A DNA stretch of 9,516 nucleotides from CAZVCG01 sp964649675 (lineage in GTDB: Bacteria > Pseudomonadota > Alphaproteobacteria > UBA9219). The translations under genes were made by a program, and so were the position numbers. Of this stretch, positions 1 to 6,186 are shown piece by piece. Under the pieces are notes generated by a model, which saw nothing but the letters and a program-made list of their open reading frames with translations, searched no databases and was not told the origin of the DNA. Positions within the stretch are counted from its first letter, which is position 1, and each line of letters begins with the position of its first letter. The DNA lies in NCBI GenBank assembly GCA_964649675.1, contig CAZYPX010000070.1:1-9516 (forward strand), in the 5' to 3' direction.

Positions 1-453
1 AGCCCCGCCTTCGCCTCCGCCGCCTTTTTCACCTTCAGGCGTCAAAGGCGATGTCGCTTGCGCGGGGGCTTTTGCGTTGGGATCGATCAAAGGTGTCGTT
101 TTGCCCAGACGGTAACGCTTCGTGGCGAACGCGCTGACCGTTCCGTCGGCCGAACCAAGGTCGCGCCCTTCGATCAAATCGTCTGGACGCTCGACCATCG
201 CGGCGAGGTTGCGCGCGTGCGCGCAACCATATTGCGGCCACGGTTCGTTTTGCAGCGCCCCGCGCCGTGCCGAATACCAATCCGGGCAATCCGGCGGAAC
301 AGCGGCAGACGCGCCGTCAGGGCCGGTCGCAACCTTGATGCGATAGTCGGGCGACGGCGCAGGAACAAAGGAATCCGCAAAGTAAGGGCCTTCGCAAGCG
401 CCGAGCGCAGCGACGGCCAAAACCAAGAGAGCAGGAGGCAAACTGGAACGCAT
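1..453 (-). CDS. cpaD: CpaD-family Tad pilus assembly lipoprotein (partial, C-terminus beyond left edge)
   Basis: The frame is open from an ATG at 453 to the window edge, giving 151 residues with no stop. An N-terminal signal with a lipobox (LGAC, lipidated Cys20) indicates an outer-membrane lipoprotein. The family core is recognisable at about residues 70-93: EPWPQYGCA, then NLAAMV, then PDDL, which matches the CpaD pattern (PWPNFGCA...NLAAMV..P.DL). The visible end (about 140-151) is Gly/Glu-rich and low in complexity. CpaD proteins are known from Tad systems to act with the CpaC secretin at the outer membrane. The start follows a GTGGAG ribosome binding site that overlaps the end of cpaC; the cpaC stop lies only 4 nt upstream, so translation is probably coupled. 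This is the last gene visible in the operon, and cpaE/cpaF would be expected further left. Confidence 0.88.
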   Translation of the reverse strand, partial: MRSSLPPALLVLAVAALGACEGPYFADSFVPAPSPDYRIKVATGPDGASAAVPPDCPDWYSARRGALQNEPWPQYGCAHARNLAAMVERPDDLIEGRDLGSADGTVSAFATKRYRLGKTTPLIDPNAKAPAQATSPLTPEGEKGGGGEGGA

Positions 454-457
454 GGCA

Positions 458-2122
458 TCACTCCACAATAAAACCGCTAGGACCCGCAGGATTCGCGAGA
501 TAGGGCGTTGCCGCCGAACGCGTCACGTTCGATGGAAGAGGTTGGGCGGCGGGCCTCGCCCCGATGGCGGGTACTGCCGGAACCGGCTGCGACATAGGTA
601 AAGCCGCGACAGCGTCTTCTCTAGTCGAATAAATTTCCGTCGACGACACAGGCGCAAGCGGCGCGGGCATCGGGATCGGCGGCTCGGAGCTCATCGGATC
701 GACTCGCACCGCGCGCGGTTCTCCGCTGACGGGACGGCCATAGGGATCGCTGTTTGTCGTCCGGTTAAACAGAATGCGGTCCGTATCCGAAGGCGCGCTG
801 AAACCATCCATCGGCAAGGCCAAGTTCTCCTCGTTTGACGGCTTTACAAGGTAAGGCGTGATGATGATGACGAGTTCGCTCTGGTTGTTTTGAAAACGCG
901 TCGAGCGGAACAGAGGGCCAAGGATAGGCACGTCCCCTAGGAACGGAAACTTGTTGACCGATTGCGTCTGGTTGTTGTTGAGAAGGCCTCCGATCGCAAA
1001 GCTTTGGCCGCTGCCAAGTTCAATGGTCGTCTCGGCGCGGCGCGTCGTTAGTGCAGGAACGGAAATATTTTTGAGAGTGATGGCGCCTGCATCGCTTAAC
1101 TGGCTCACCTCAGGACGCACATGCAGGTTTATTCGGCTTTCCCCGACTATGGTAGGCGTAAAGGCCAACGAAACGCCGAACGTCTTCCACTCGATGGTGA
1201 TCGTGTTTTGCGATTGCGGCACAGGAATCGGGAATTCCCCGCCTGCGAGGAAACTGGCCGTCTCGCCCGACATGGCGGTCAGGTTAGGCTCGGCCAAAAC
1301 AGTCACAAAGCCTTCGGCGGCCAAGGCGTCGATCAAGCCGTTGATGTTGTACTGCCCCGTGGCCTTGCTGAAACTTATGATATCGTTGGTATTCGTGCCC
1401 GTGACAGGACGCGTGCGATTCAAAAGATTCGCGCCGCCGACAACTGTGGCCGCATTGCCCGACATCAACCCGAAAGCAAACCCGCCTACCGTGCCGATGC
1501 TCTCCCAATCAATGCCAAAACGTTTATCGACATCGCGTGAGACTTCGGCAAAGCGCACGCGAATGTGTATCTGGTTATTGCCGTGCACCTTGACGCGGTT
1601 GATCACCTCGCCGCCGTCTTTCGGCACATAACGCAAAGCCAAACGCCGCGCATCCTCGACAGCTGCCGCGTCTTTCGCTTCGCCGACAAGAACTATCCCA
1701 TTCGGAACGGCCTCGACCCTGATCTTGTTGCCCGGAATAACGGCCCTGAGCGCCGTGCGAAGATCGTCAAGATTCTGGCGCACATAAACCGTTCTGTGCA
1801 CAAGCGTTTTGCCGTCGTTGTCAATCGCCATCAACGTCGTCTGGCCCGTTTTCTTGCCGTACACCATTACGGACGTGGGCGACATGACCTGGACATCGGC
1901 CACATCGGGGTTCGCGATGAACACGGAAGCCGCAGGAGCGCTCAACGCAAGCGGCACGCCTTTGTCAACGGCGATTTCCATGCTGGTGGGAGACGTTCTC
2001 TTGGGGCTTGTCTTGCCCGAGGCGGGTTTGTCAGCCGCATGGGCCGCCGCGAGGCTTGCCAGCATGAGAAGCGCCGCCCCGAAAAGCGGCAATCGACGAA
2101 GAAAAGAACGAGGGATAAGCAT
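458..2122 (-). CDS. cpaC: CpaC, Tad/Flp pilus secretin (type II/III secretion-type outer-membrane channel)
   Basis: This is a 554-residue secretin. A basic, hydrophobic signal peptide ends near AHA (about residue 29). A pilus/secretin N-terminal domain spans about 47-117, followed by a BON-like segment (about 120-175). The secretin domain spans about 180-427, with hallmark segments VPALTTRRAETTIEL and, near 396-407, GDVPILGPLFRS, then ELVIIITPYLV. The last 125 residues are Pro/Ala/Ser-rich and probably disordered. Secretins of this family multimerise in the outer membrane to let the Flp pilus through. Start choice: an ATG at 2137 overlaps the cpaB stop as ATGA but has no good Shine-Dalgarno. 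The in-frame ATG at 2122 has AGGA about 9 nt upstream, so I prefer 2122; the longer form would be 559 residues. It is the third gene of the cpaABCD operon. Confidence 0.95.
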   Translation of the reverse strand: MLIPRSFLRRLPLFGAALLMLASLAAAHAADKPASGKTSPKRTSPTSMEIAVDKGVPLALSAPAASVFIANPDVADVQVMSPTSVMVYGKKTGQTTLMAIDNDGKTLVHRTVYVRQNLDDLRTALRAVIPGNKIRVEAVPNGIVLVGEAKDAAAVEDARRLALRYVPKDGGEVINRVKVHGNNQIHIRVRFAEVSRDVDKRFGIDWESIGTVGGFAFGLMSGNAATVVGGANLLNRTRPVTGTNTNDIISFSKATGQYNINGLIDALAAEGFVTVLAEPNLTAMSGETASFLAGGEFPIPVPQSQNTITIEWKTFGVSLAFTPTIVGESRINLHVRPEVSQLSDAGAITLKNISVPALTTRRAETTIELGSGQSFAIGGLLNNNQTQSVNKFPFLGDVPILGPLFRSTRFQNNQSELVIIITPYLVKPSNEENLALPMDGFSAPSDTDRILFNRTTNSDPYGRPVSGEPRAVRVDPMSSEPPIPMPAPLAPVSSTEIYSTREDAVAALPMSQPVPAVPAIGARPAAQPLPSNVTRSAATPYLANPAGPSGFIVE

Positions 2123-2133
2123 GGCACGTGTCC

Positions 2134-3039
2134 TCATTGCCGCAGTTCAAAAACGGATTCGGTGGTTTCCTTGCCGCGCATAATTTGGATGGTCTGCACG
2201 GTGCCGCGGCGGTTTCCCGGCTTGGCGAGAACGTTGCTCACGTCGCTGTCCCACGTCATGCCCGGAGCATCCAGACCAAGGGTCTCAGGAACGCCTCCTG
2301 TAACGGCCAAAGCCGACGCATTAAGCCCGGGAGCATCGTCCTCGTTGCCCGCAAGACTTCGAAGCACAAGGGAAAGAGTGCCGATCTGGGTCACCAGAGC
2401 GATGGATTCGGCCTGTTTCGGCGTGACTTCCAGCGTCGCGATTTGCGCGACTTTCGGCTCGGTGGCCTGATCATTGGTGCGCTGGTCAAGAGCCAGAACC
2501 CGCACGTTGGTCAAAATGGTTTCGCTGACGCGGCGGCCGTTGGGATCCGGATCCGTCCGCCGCGCGACCTGATGCGTCACAATGACGTCCACGCGATCGC
2601 CCGGAAAAACAAAACCGGCCACGCCGCCCGCAGGCGTCACGGGTATGGATACGGCGCGCATGCCCGGTTCAAGAACGGCGGCAAGAAAACCCTGCTCCTT
2701 CGTGCGCACCACGCGTCCGGCCATAATCGGCTCGCCCGCGCGCAAGCCTTGGCGCACGACCGCCCCGACATAGTCGGCAGTGTCCTTTTTCCCTTTTACC
2801 GCGAAGGAGTCCGTCGCCGCGCCGGTGGGCCAGGGACGCCACTTGAGATCAGCGTCTTTGATCAGGGTACCGGCCGGAAGATCGCGCGCCGCGACAAGAA
2901 CCTCGTCCGTGGCGGTAACTTCGGTTGTCGCCGAGCCCGCGTTTTGGTTAGGAGATTTCATCACGGACTTCGCGAGCATCGCGGTGCCGCCCGCGATGAT
3001 CAGCGCCACCAGAAGAAGTACGAGCTTACGTGCCTGCAT
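2134..3039 (-). CDS. cpaB: CpaB, Flp pilus assembly protein with SAF and RcpC domains
   Basis: This 301-residue protein has an N-terminal membrane anchor (residues 5-23, uncleaved or a signal). An SAF domain follows at about 46-110, with VAARDLPAGTLI, the usual CpaB signature. An RcpC/CpaB domain at about 120-230 contains GMRAVSIPV and the segment VFPGDRVDVIVTH. CpaB/RcpC proteins are periplasmic components that associate with the CpaC secretin of Tad pili. The SAF fold resembles sugar-binding antifreeze-like domains, and a peptidoglycan-contact role is usually proposed. The ATG at 3039 follows GAGGAG by 8 nt. That Shine-Dalgarno overlaps the cpaA stop codon, so cpaA and cpaB are 12 nt apart and probably coupled. 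The gene's own stop (TGA, 2134-2136) sits at the upstream end of cpaC. Confidence 0.94.
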   Translation of the reverse strand: MQARKLVLLLVALIIAGGTAMLAKSVMKSPNQNAGSATTEVTATDEVLVAARDLPAGTLIKDADLKWRPWPTGAATDSFAVKGKKDTADYVGAVVRQGLRAGEPIMAGRVVRTKEQGFLAAVLEPGMRAVSIPVTPAGGVAGFVFPGDRVDVIVTHQVARRTDPDPNGRRVSETILTNVRVLALDQRTNDQATEPKVAQIATLEVTPKQAESIALVTQIGTLSLVLRSLAGNEDDAPGLNASALAVTGGVPETLGLDAPGMTWDSDVSNVLAKPGNRRGTVQTIQIMRGKETTESVFELRQ

Positions 3040-3051
3040 AACGATAACTCC

Positions 3052-3552
3052 TCAGGACAATAAATCCGGTTGAAACATAACCATGAGCACGCACAAGCCG
3101 CCTATGGCTATAGCCACGCCATAAGGAATGAAAACCTTGCCAACAGGTTTCTTCTGGCTTTTCAGGTCGTGGCGGTAGCGATAGAAAACGACCGTCGCCG
3201 TTATAACGGCCAAAAGTCCGCCAGCAAGAAGCGTTATAAAAATCAAGATGCCGATCATGGAAGGACCCGCCCACAAACTGACGACGGCCAAAAGCTTGAC
3301 ATCGCCGGCGGCGATAAGTTTTTTCATGTAGAGAAGATACCCACCCGCGAGAACGACCACGAACACGGCGATGTGCCGCAACCACGCGACATCATGCGGC
3401 GCCGTCAAGACGTAAGCCGGAAACAAACCCAAGAGAGCAAGACTCGCCGCGTTCGGAATCCGGTAACGGCGCGCGTCAGAATAGGCTGCGGCCACCAATA
3501 GCAGGGCCGCAATCCCTATAACGCTTTTATGCCAAAGGACAAGATCGTCCAT
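3052..3552 (-). CDS. cpaA: CpaA, Tad-type prepilin peptidase (peptidase family A24)
   Basis: This 166-residue integral membrane protein is the usual length for short CpaA/TadV enzymes that lack the N-methylation domain of PilD. Two catalytic aspartates are visible: D26 in YSDARRYRIPN and D84 in AAGDVKLLA (the GxGD-type motif, here with Ala in the first position). About five to six hydrophobic segments span the sequence. The family cleaves the leader of Flp prepilins on the cytoplasmic side of the inner membrane, so the flp product encoded just upstream is the likely substrate. The ATG at 3552 has a GAGGCG-type site about 10 nt upstream. It appears to be the first gene of the cpaABCD operon. 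A -10-like TATATT (3606-3611, minus) lies about 55 nt upstream, but I see no convincing -35. Confidence 0.92.
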   Translation of the reverse strand: MDDLVLWHKSVIGIAALLLVAAAYSDARRYRIPNAASLALLGLFPAYVLTAPHDVAWLRHIAVFVVVLAGGYLLYMKKLIAAGDVKLLAVVSLWAGPSMIGILIFITLLAGGLLAVITATVVFYRYRHDLKSQKKPVGKVFIPYGVAIAIGGLCVLMVMFQPDLLS

Positions 3553-3663
3553 TTTCGACGCGCCTCGCTTGAAGAACGAAAGACAGGGCGGCCAGATCGT
3601 GCCTGAATATAACCTGAAAGCCCTTGAAACCGCAGAATTATGCCTTGATTATGCTTAACAGGT

Positions 3664-3700
3664 GATGAATCGCTTTTTTATCTTGGGAAAGCGATTCATC
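3664..3700. repeat. Perfect 13-bp inverted repeat upstream of cpaA
   Basis: The arms GATGAATCGCTTT (3664-3676) and AAAGCGATTCATC (3688-3700) are exact reverse complements with an 11-nt spacer. No U-run follows on either strand, so it is not a standard terminator. It lies about 110-150 bp upstream of cpaA and just upstream of the possible TATATT -10 element. It could therefore be an operator for a dimeric regulator, an RNA hairpin in a longer cpaA leader, or a stray repeat element. The sequence alone does not decide. Confidence 0.6.
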
Positions 3701-3734
3701 GGATCATCGATTTTCAGAATTCAGTCCTTCACGG

Positions 3735-3756
3735 AAAAACAGCCCGAAAGGGGCTT
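3735..3756 (-). terminator. Possible second terminator downstream of flp
   Basis: On the minus strand the hairpin AGCCC-CTTTC-GGGCT (3741-3755) is followed by GTTTTTCC. The stem is short (5 bp) but GC-rich. It lies about 110 nt beyond the stronger flp terminator and would catch read-through before cpaA. On the plus strand the same hairpin is followed only by TTTCG. Confidence 0.4.
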
Positions 3757-3862
3757 TCGTCAATCCATTGTCATTTCCGGAATCCAAAAACGCCACATGT
3801 TGTTTTACTGCTTTATCGTGCGCTCTCTCTGCAAAGCAAGGCGGACGGAAGCTGGGGGGGGC

Positions 3863-3933
3863 AAAAGAAAAACCCTACGATCCGGCAAAGCCCCCGCCAA
3901 CAGGTTGGGGCCCTCGCCGGATCGTTCGGGTTT
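3863..3933 (-). terminator. Rho-independent terminator of flp
   Basis: Minus-strand arms ACGATCCGGC (3925-3916) and GCCGGATCGT (3886-3877) form a perfect 10-bp stem. It is extended by an inner GGGGC/GCCCC pairing and an outer AAACCC/GGGTTT pairing across a small internal loop. The run TTTTTCTTTT (3872-3863) follows. It starts 30 nt after the flp stop and separates the pilin transcript from cpaA. A smaller wobble-paired stem (3931-3955) sits between the stop and this structure. Confidence 0.8.
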
Positions 3934-3962
3934 CGGTATCGAAGAAATATCGAAACGTAAGC

Positions 3963-4133
3963 TTACGACGTGCGCAAGCTGTCTTGAACGGTTTGGAACA
4001 CCAAGCGAAGCTGCGGGCCCAGAGTCAGCAACACGGCAACAATCGCCACGGCAATCAGCGAAGCGATCAGGCCGTATTCAATCGCGGTTGCGCCTTCTTC
4101 GTCTTTGAGAAAGCGAGCCATCATATCCTTCAT
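3963..4133 (-). CDS. flp: Flp/Fap-type major pilin subunit precursor
   Basis: This 56-residue prepilin has a short basic leader (MKDMMARFLKDEEG), a cleavage site after Gly14, and the mature start ATAIEYGLI with Glu5 and Tyr6. These are the defining features of Flp pilins (G/ATAIEYGL). A hydrophobic stretch of about 20 residues follows, then a short polar tail typical of this family. A longer frame opens at a TTG (4151), but the ATG at 4133 has a strong AAGGAG 8 nt upstream and matches usual leader length, so I chose it. CpaA would remove the leader, and the mature subunit would assemble into the Tad pilus fibre exported through CpaC. The gene has its own promoter candidate and terminator, as expected for a pilin made in excess of its machinery. 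Confidence 0.93.
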   Translation of the reverse strand: MKDMMARFLKDEEGATAIEYGLIASLIAVAIVAVLLTLGPQLRLVFQTVQDSLRTS

Positions 4134-4203
4134 TCTTTTTCTCCTTAGCAAGGTCGAACCGAAAGGTTCTTTTGCGGTAAGGCTAAAGAAGGGTTTTTAA
4201 GAA

Positions 4204-4232
4204 AAAGTAAACGGCCGCTTTCTTTTCGTCAA
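4204..4232 (-). promoter_or_regulatory. Candidate sigma-70-type promoter for flp
   Basis: On the minus strand TTGACG (4232-4227) is followed after 17 nt by TACTTT (4209-4204), which predicts a start near 4197 and a leader of about 64 nt. The -35 matches consensus at five of six positions; the -10 matches at three. A small GAACC/GGTTC hairpin (4156-4169) lies in the predicted leader. This is inference from sequence alone. Confidence 0.35.
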
Positions 4233-4338
4233 AGAAAACAAGGATATAATAAAACACAAACACATGCCATGAAACGGAACAGCGGCCGGCGAACGCGTTA
4301 TTACAAGGCTTTTCTTTTCGTTATGCTTTTGTTTTTTA

Positions 4339-4875
4339 TCAGTTATTGGCAAGCGCTGGATAGCGTCCACCATACATGTGGCGCAAGGTATTTTCGTCTG
4401 TTTCTTGACATCTCTGCTTGAGCTTCTTAACGGTATTCTCCACGTCTTTTGTTTCTGTCTCCCCGACCTTCCTGCCGTTCATGTACGCGCTTTCATGCCC
4501 AAGATTATGGTTCGTGATGCCGCGACGCCCGACACCCGAAGCGTTGGGACCCGGAAAAAATGTTTTGGTTTCCTGAAACGTATTATTAAGTAAGGTCCTT
4601 TTAAATTCTACCGACACATAATCTTTGGTATCTTTGATCTGAAGGGTTTCCTGACATGAACCGCCGTCATTCGGATCCCCCTTGCTTAAAATATCGTAAG
4701 ACAAAGTCCATCCCTTAATTTTCTCATAGTCGACCGTTCCGGCCATGTGCCGACCTGCGGAATGGGTTTTGGCGCCTTCAGCACCCCTTATTGCGTTGCG
4801 CCCGTTCAAAAAAAGCGCCGTGCCGATAACCCCGGCTAGCGCAAGACAAAACGCCTTTTGAATAGCTTTTTTCAT
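4339..4875 (-). CDS. Exported protein of unknown function
   Basis: The gene encodes 178 residues and I do not recognise a family. The N-terminus has lysines at 2, 3 and 7, then a hydrophobic run (about 9-23), which suggests Sec export or a membrane anchor. Cleavage could fall around residues 31-40 but no site is clear-cut. The rest is hydrophilic with many charged residues, two cysteines in the predicted mature part (C74 and C156) that could form a disulfide, and a Gly/Asn-rich middle (about 108-125). The ATG at 4875 follows GGGG by about 9 nt, with GAGGAA a little further upstream. Base composition is lower in GC than the flanking genes, which may mean lineage-specific or transferred DNA. 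It lies 205 nt upstream of flp on the same strand, but I see no reason beyond position to link it to the pilus. I saw no clear terminator after it. Confidence 0.7.
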   Translation of the reverse strand: MKKAIQKAFCLALAGVIGTALFLNGRNAIRGAEGAKTHSAGRHMAGTVDYEKIKGWTLSYDILSKGDPNDGGSCQETLQIKDTKDYVSVEFKRTLLNNTFQETKTFFPGPNASGVGRRGITNHNLGHESAYMNGRKVGETETKDVENTVKKLKQRCQETDENTLRHMYGGRYPALANN

Positions 4876-5039
4876 ATCTTATGCCCCATTCCTCATAATA
4901 ATTTATGGCTATTCTACAGGGCCGAAATACTTTCAGGCACATATATTTTCAGTGCGTGCTTTATTTTTAATCAAAAGGTTACATAGCGCCTAACCATAAA
5001 ACCCTAGGGGCACAGTTCCGTTCGTGTTAAGAATTTGGC
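4876..5039. other. Divergent AT-rich promoter region
   Basis: These 164 bp separate two divergently read genes and should contain both promoters. I see a TAGAAT hexamer on the minus strand but no convincing paired -35, and nothing clear on the plus strand. No RNA gene or repeat is evident. Confidence 0.4.
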
Positions 5040-5543
5040 ATGAATCAACGCAAAACCGAACAGCTGGACAAAGTGCTTGCCCTTGCGGATTCCTGCCATG
5101 AGGGAGAAGCCGCAGGAGCTATCCGGATGGCGCGGCAGCTGCTGGAGCGCGAGGGGTTAAGTTTTAGCGATCTTGCCCGAGCCGCCTCGAGCGAACGTTC
5201 CAGGTTTTCCCTTTCCCGAGCCATTTTTTCGGGACAGATCGTCGATTTGGAGGCCCAGATTGCCCGCCTGCAACAACTCGTCAACGACTTGCGCAGCGAC
5301 AATCAAAGCCAAACCACGCAAATCGATTTTTGGAGGCGGCGCGCATTCGAACTTGAGCAGCAGCTTAACATCATCCAGTCCGACGCCCAGAGATGGAAAC
5401 AACTGGCGCGCGAAACGGCTGAAAAACTTTGGGACATTAGCCAGCTCGCGCACGCTGCGGTTCCTGCCGCCGAGCGCGCGCCAACGGATGAAAAAGAATC
5501 CGCCACAACTGAACGGCCTCCAGAAAAGGCCAAAACGGGGTAG
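5040..5543 (+). CDS. DUF2786-like N-terminal domain protein with coiled coil
   Basis: This is a 167-residue soluble protein. Residues about 5-45 (KVLALADS...EAAGAIRMARQLLEREGLSFSDL) fit the pattern of DUF2786 domains, short helical modules of unknown function often ending in 'LL...GLS..DL'. That assignment is by eye. Residues about 67-135 are rich in heptad-like Leu/Ile with Gln, Glu and Arg, indicating a coiled coil. The C-terminal 30 residues are Pro/Glu/Lys-rich and probably disordered. There is no signal peptide or membrane segment. The ATG at 5040 lacks a good Shine-Dalgarno. The stop TAG is followed after one codon by the TTG start of the next gene in the same frame, so the two are almost certainly co-transcribed. 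Role unknown. Confidence 0.75.
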   Translation: MNQRKTEQLDKVLALADSCHEGEAAGAIRMARQLLEREGLSFSDLARAASSERSRFSLSRAIFSGQIVDLEAQIARLQQLVNDLRSDNQSQTTQIDFWRRRAFELEQQLNIIQSDAQRWKQLARETAEKLWDISQLAHAAVPAAERAPTDEKESATTERPPEKAKTG

Positions 5544-5546
5544 CCT

Positions 5547-6146
5547 TTGCCGGATACGCTTTCGCCTGAAGCCCTTTTCGCTCCTGTCGCGCCGTTGATC
5601 GACGCGCTTGCCTCCCGCTCTCCCGCAGTTTTCGCCCGTCTTACAGAGGGGCTGCCCCAACAGGCGTGGTGGATACCCTTCCTTGCGTTGCTTGTGCTTG
5701 GCGGCACATCGCTTTACGACGCCCGTAAAGGCCGCGTTCCCGATCTTCCCGTCTTTCTCGGCCTTTTGGCCACGATTGGCGCCCTAGGATTCTTTACAAG
5801 CTGGTCTTTCGCGGGAGGACGTCTGGCTTTGGGTTTCGGCGCGGCGATTGTTTTGTGGGGAGTGAACCAGCTTTACTATAACTGGCAAAAACAGGATGCC
5901 ATCGGCATGGGAGACGCAAAATGGACGGCTCTTGCCGTCGCCGCTTTCGGGATCAAGCCTGCTGTCTTTGCGTGGGTGATCGGCGCATGGCTTGGCCTGT
6001 TGTGGCTAGCCTTGGACGGTCTTGCGCGGCTTGTTTTCGGACTTTTCCGGTCTTCGAAAAAACGGGAAAGACCCCTGCGCGTTCACTTCGCGCCGTTCCT
6101 TTTTTTGGGCCTGCTCGCAGGCTTTTACTGGAACAGCCTGTCTTAA
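5547..6146 (+). CDS. Second A24-family prepilin peptidase-like membrane protein
   Basis: This is a 199-residue protein. About 40 soluble N-terminal residues precede several hydrophobic segments. The two A24 catalytic motifs are present: D58 in SLYDARKGRVPD and D123 in GMGDAKW (GxGD), with the usual spacing across membrane helices. The family cleaves type IV-like prepilin leaders at the inner membrane. This copy differs from CpaA by its longer N-terminus and a basic loop (SSKKRERP) near the C-terminus. It has no PilD-type methylase cysteines. The start is a TTG at 5547, since no ATG or GTG is available before the first membrane segment. It has GGGG (5537-5540) 6 nt upstream, inside the end of the preceding gene. 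It converges on secF with about 40 nt between. Confidence 0.82.
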   Translation: MPDTLSPEALFAPVAPLIDALASRSPAVFARLTEGLPQQAWWIPFLALLVLGGTSLYDARKGRVPDLPVFLGLLATIGALGFFTSWSFAGGRLALGFGAAIVLWGVNQLYYNWQKQDAIGMGDAKWTALAVAAFGIKPAVFAWVIGAWLGLLWLALDGLARLVFGLFRSSKKRERPLRVHFAPFLFLGLLAGFYWNSLS

Positions 6147-6186
6147 AGACCGGCGCAGCTTACGCCGTTCTTCAGGGAAAAGCCTG

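Larger units (their letters stand above)
3553..3862. other. Intergenic region between cpaA and the flp terminator
   Basis: No gene is supported in this stretch. It holds a -10-like TATATT (3606-3611, minus) that could serve cpaA, a perfect 13-bp inverted repeat (3664-3700), and a small terminator-like hairpin (3735-3756). It also holds a TTCCGGAA palindrome (3775-3782) inside a GTCATT...GGAATCCA context, which resembles a degenerate form of repeats common between proteobacterial genes. Open frames crossing the region have no family resemblance and no ribosome binding sites. Confidence 0.5.

Noticed and set aside
58..471. Plus-strand open frame at the left edge
   Set aside because: The minus strand here encodes a CpaD with lipobox and family core in a frame open to the edge.
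1565..2470. Plus-strand open frame of 301 codons across cpaC and cpaB
   Set aside because: It is antisense to two clear genes and crosses their junction; composition is typical of a complementary-frame artefact.
2128..3063. Long plus-strand open frame of 311 codons opposite cpaB
   Set aside because: It is a shadow of cpaB: His/Arg-rich, no family signature and no ribosome binding site, while the minus strand encodes a textbook CpaB.
3580..3600. Sigma-54-like GGCAC...GGC upstream of cpaA (minus)
   Set aside because: The spacing between the GG and GC elements is one nt too short for a -24/-12 promoter.
4212..4288. 8-bp inverted pair CGGCCGCT / AGCGGCCG
   Set aside because: Separated by about 60 bp, not extendable, and built on a self-complementary GGCC core; likely chance.
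4965..4985. CtrA-like TTAA-N7-GTTA site
   Set aside because: It matches only one half-site of TTAA-N7-TTAA, and such near-matches are common in AT-rich DNA.
6147..6186. Small hairpin CGGCG/CGCCG between the A24 peptidase gene and secF
   Set aside because: A 5-bp stem with only TTCTTC after it; too weak to call as a terminator.
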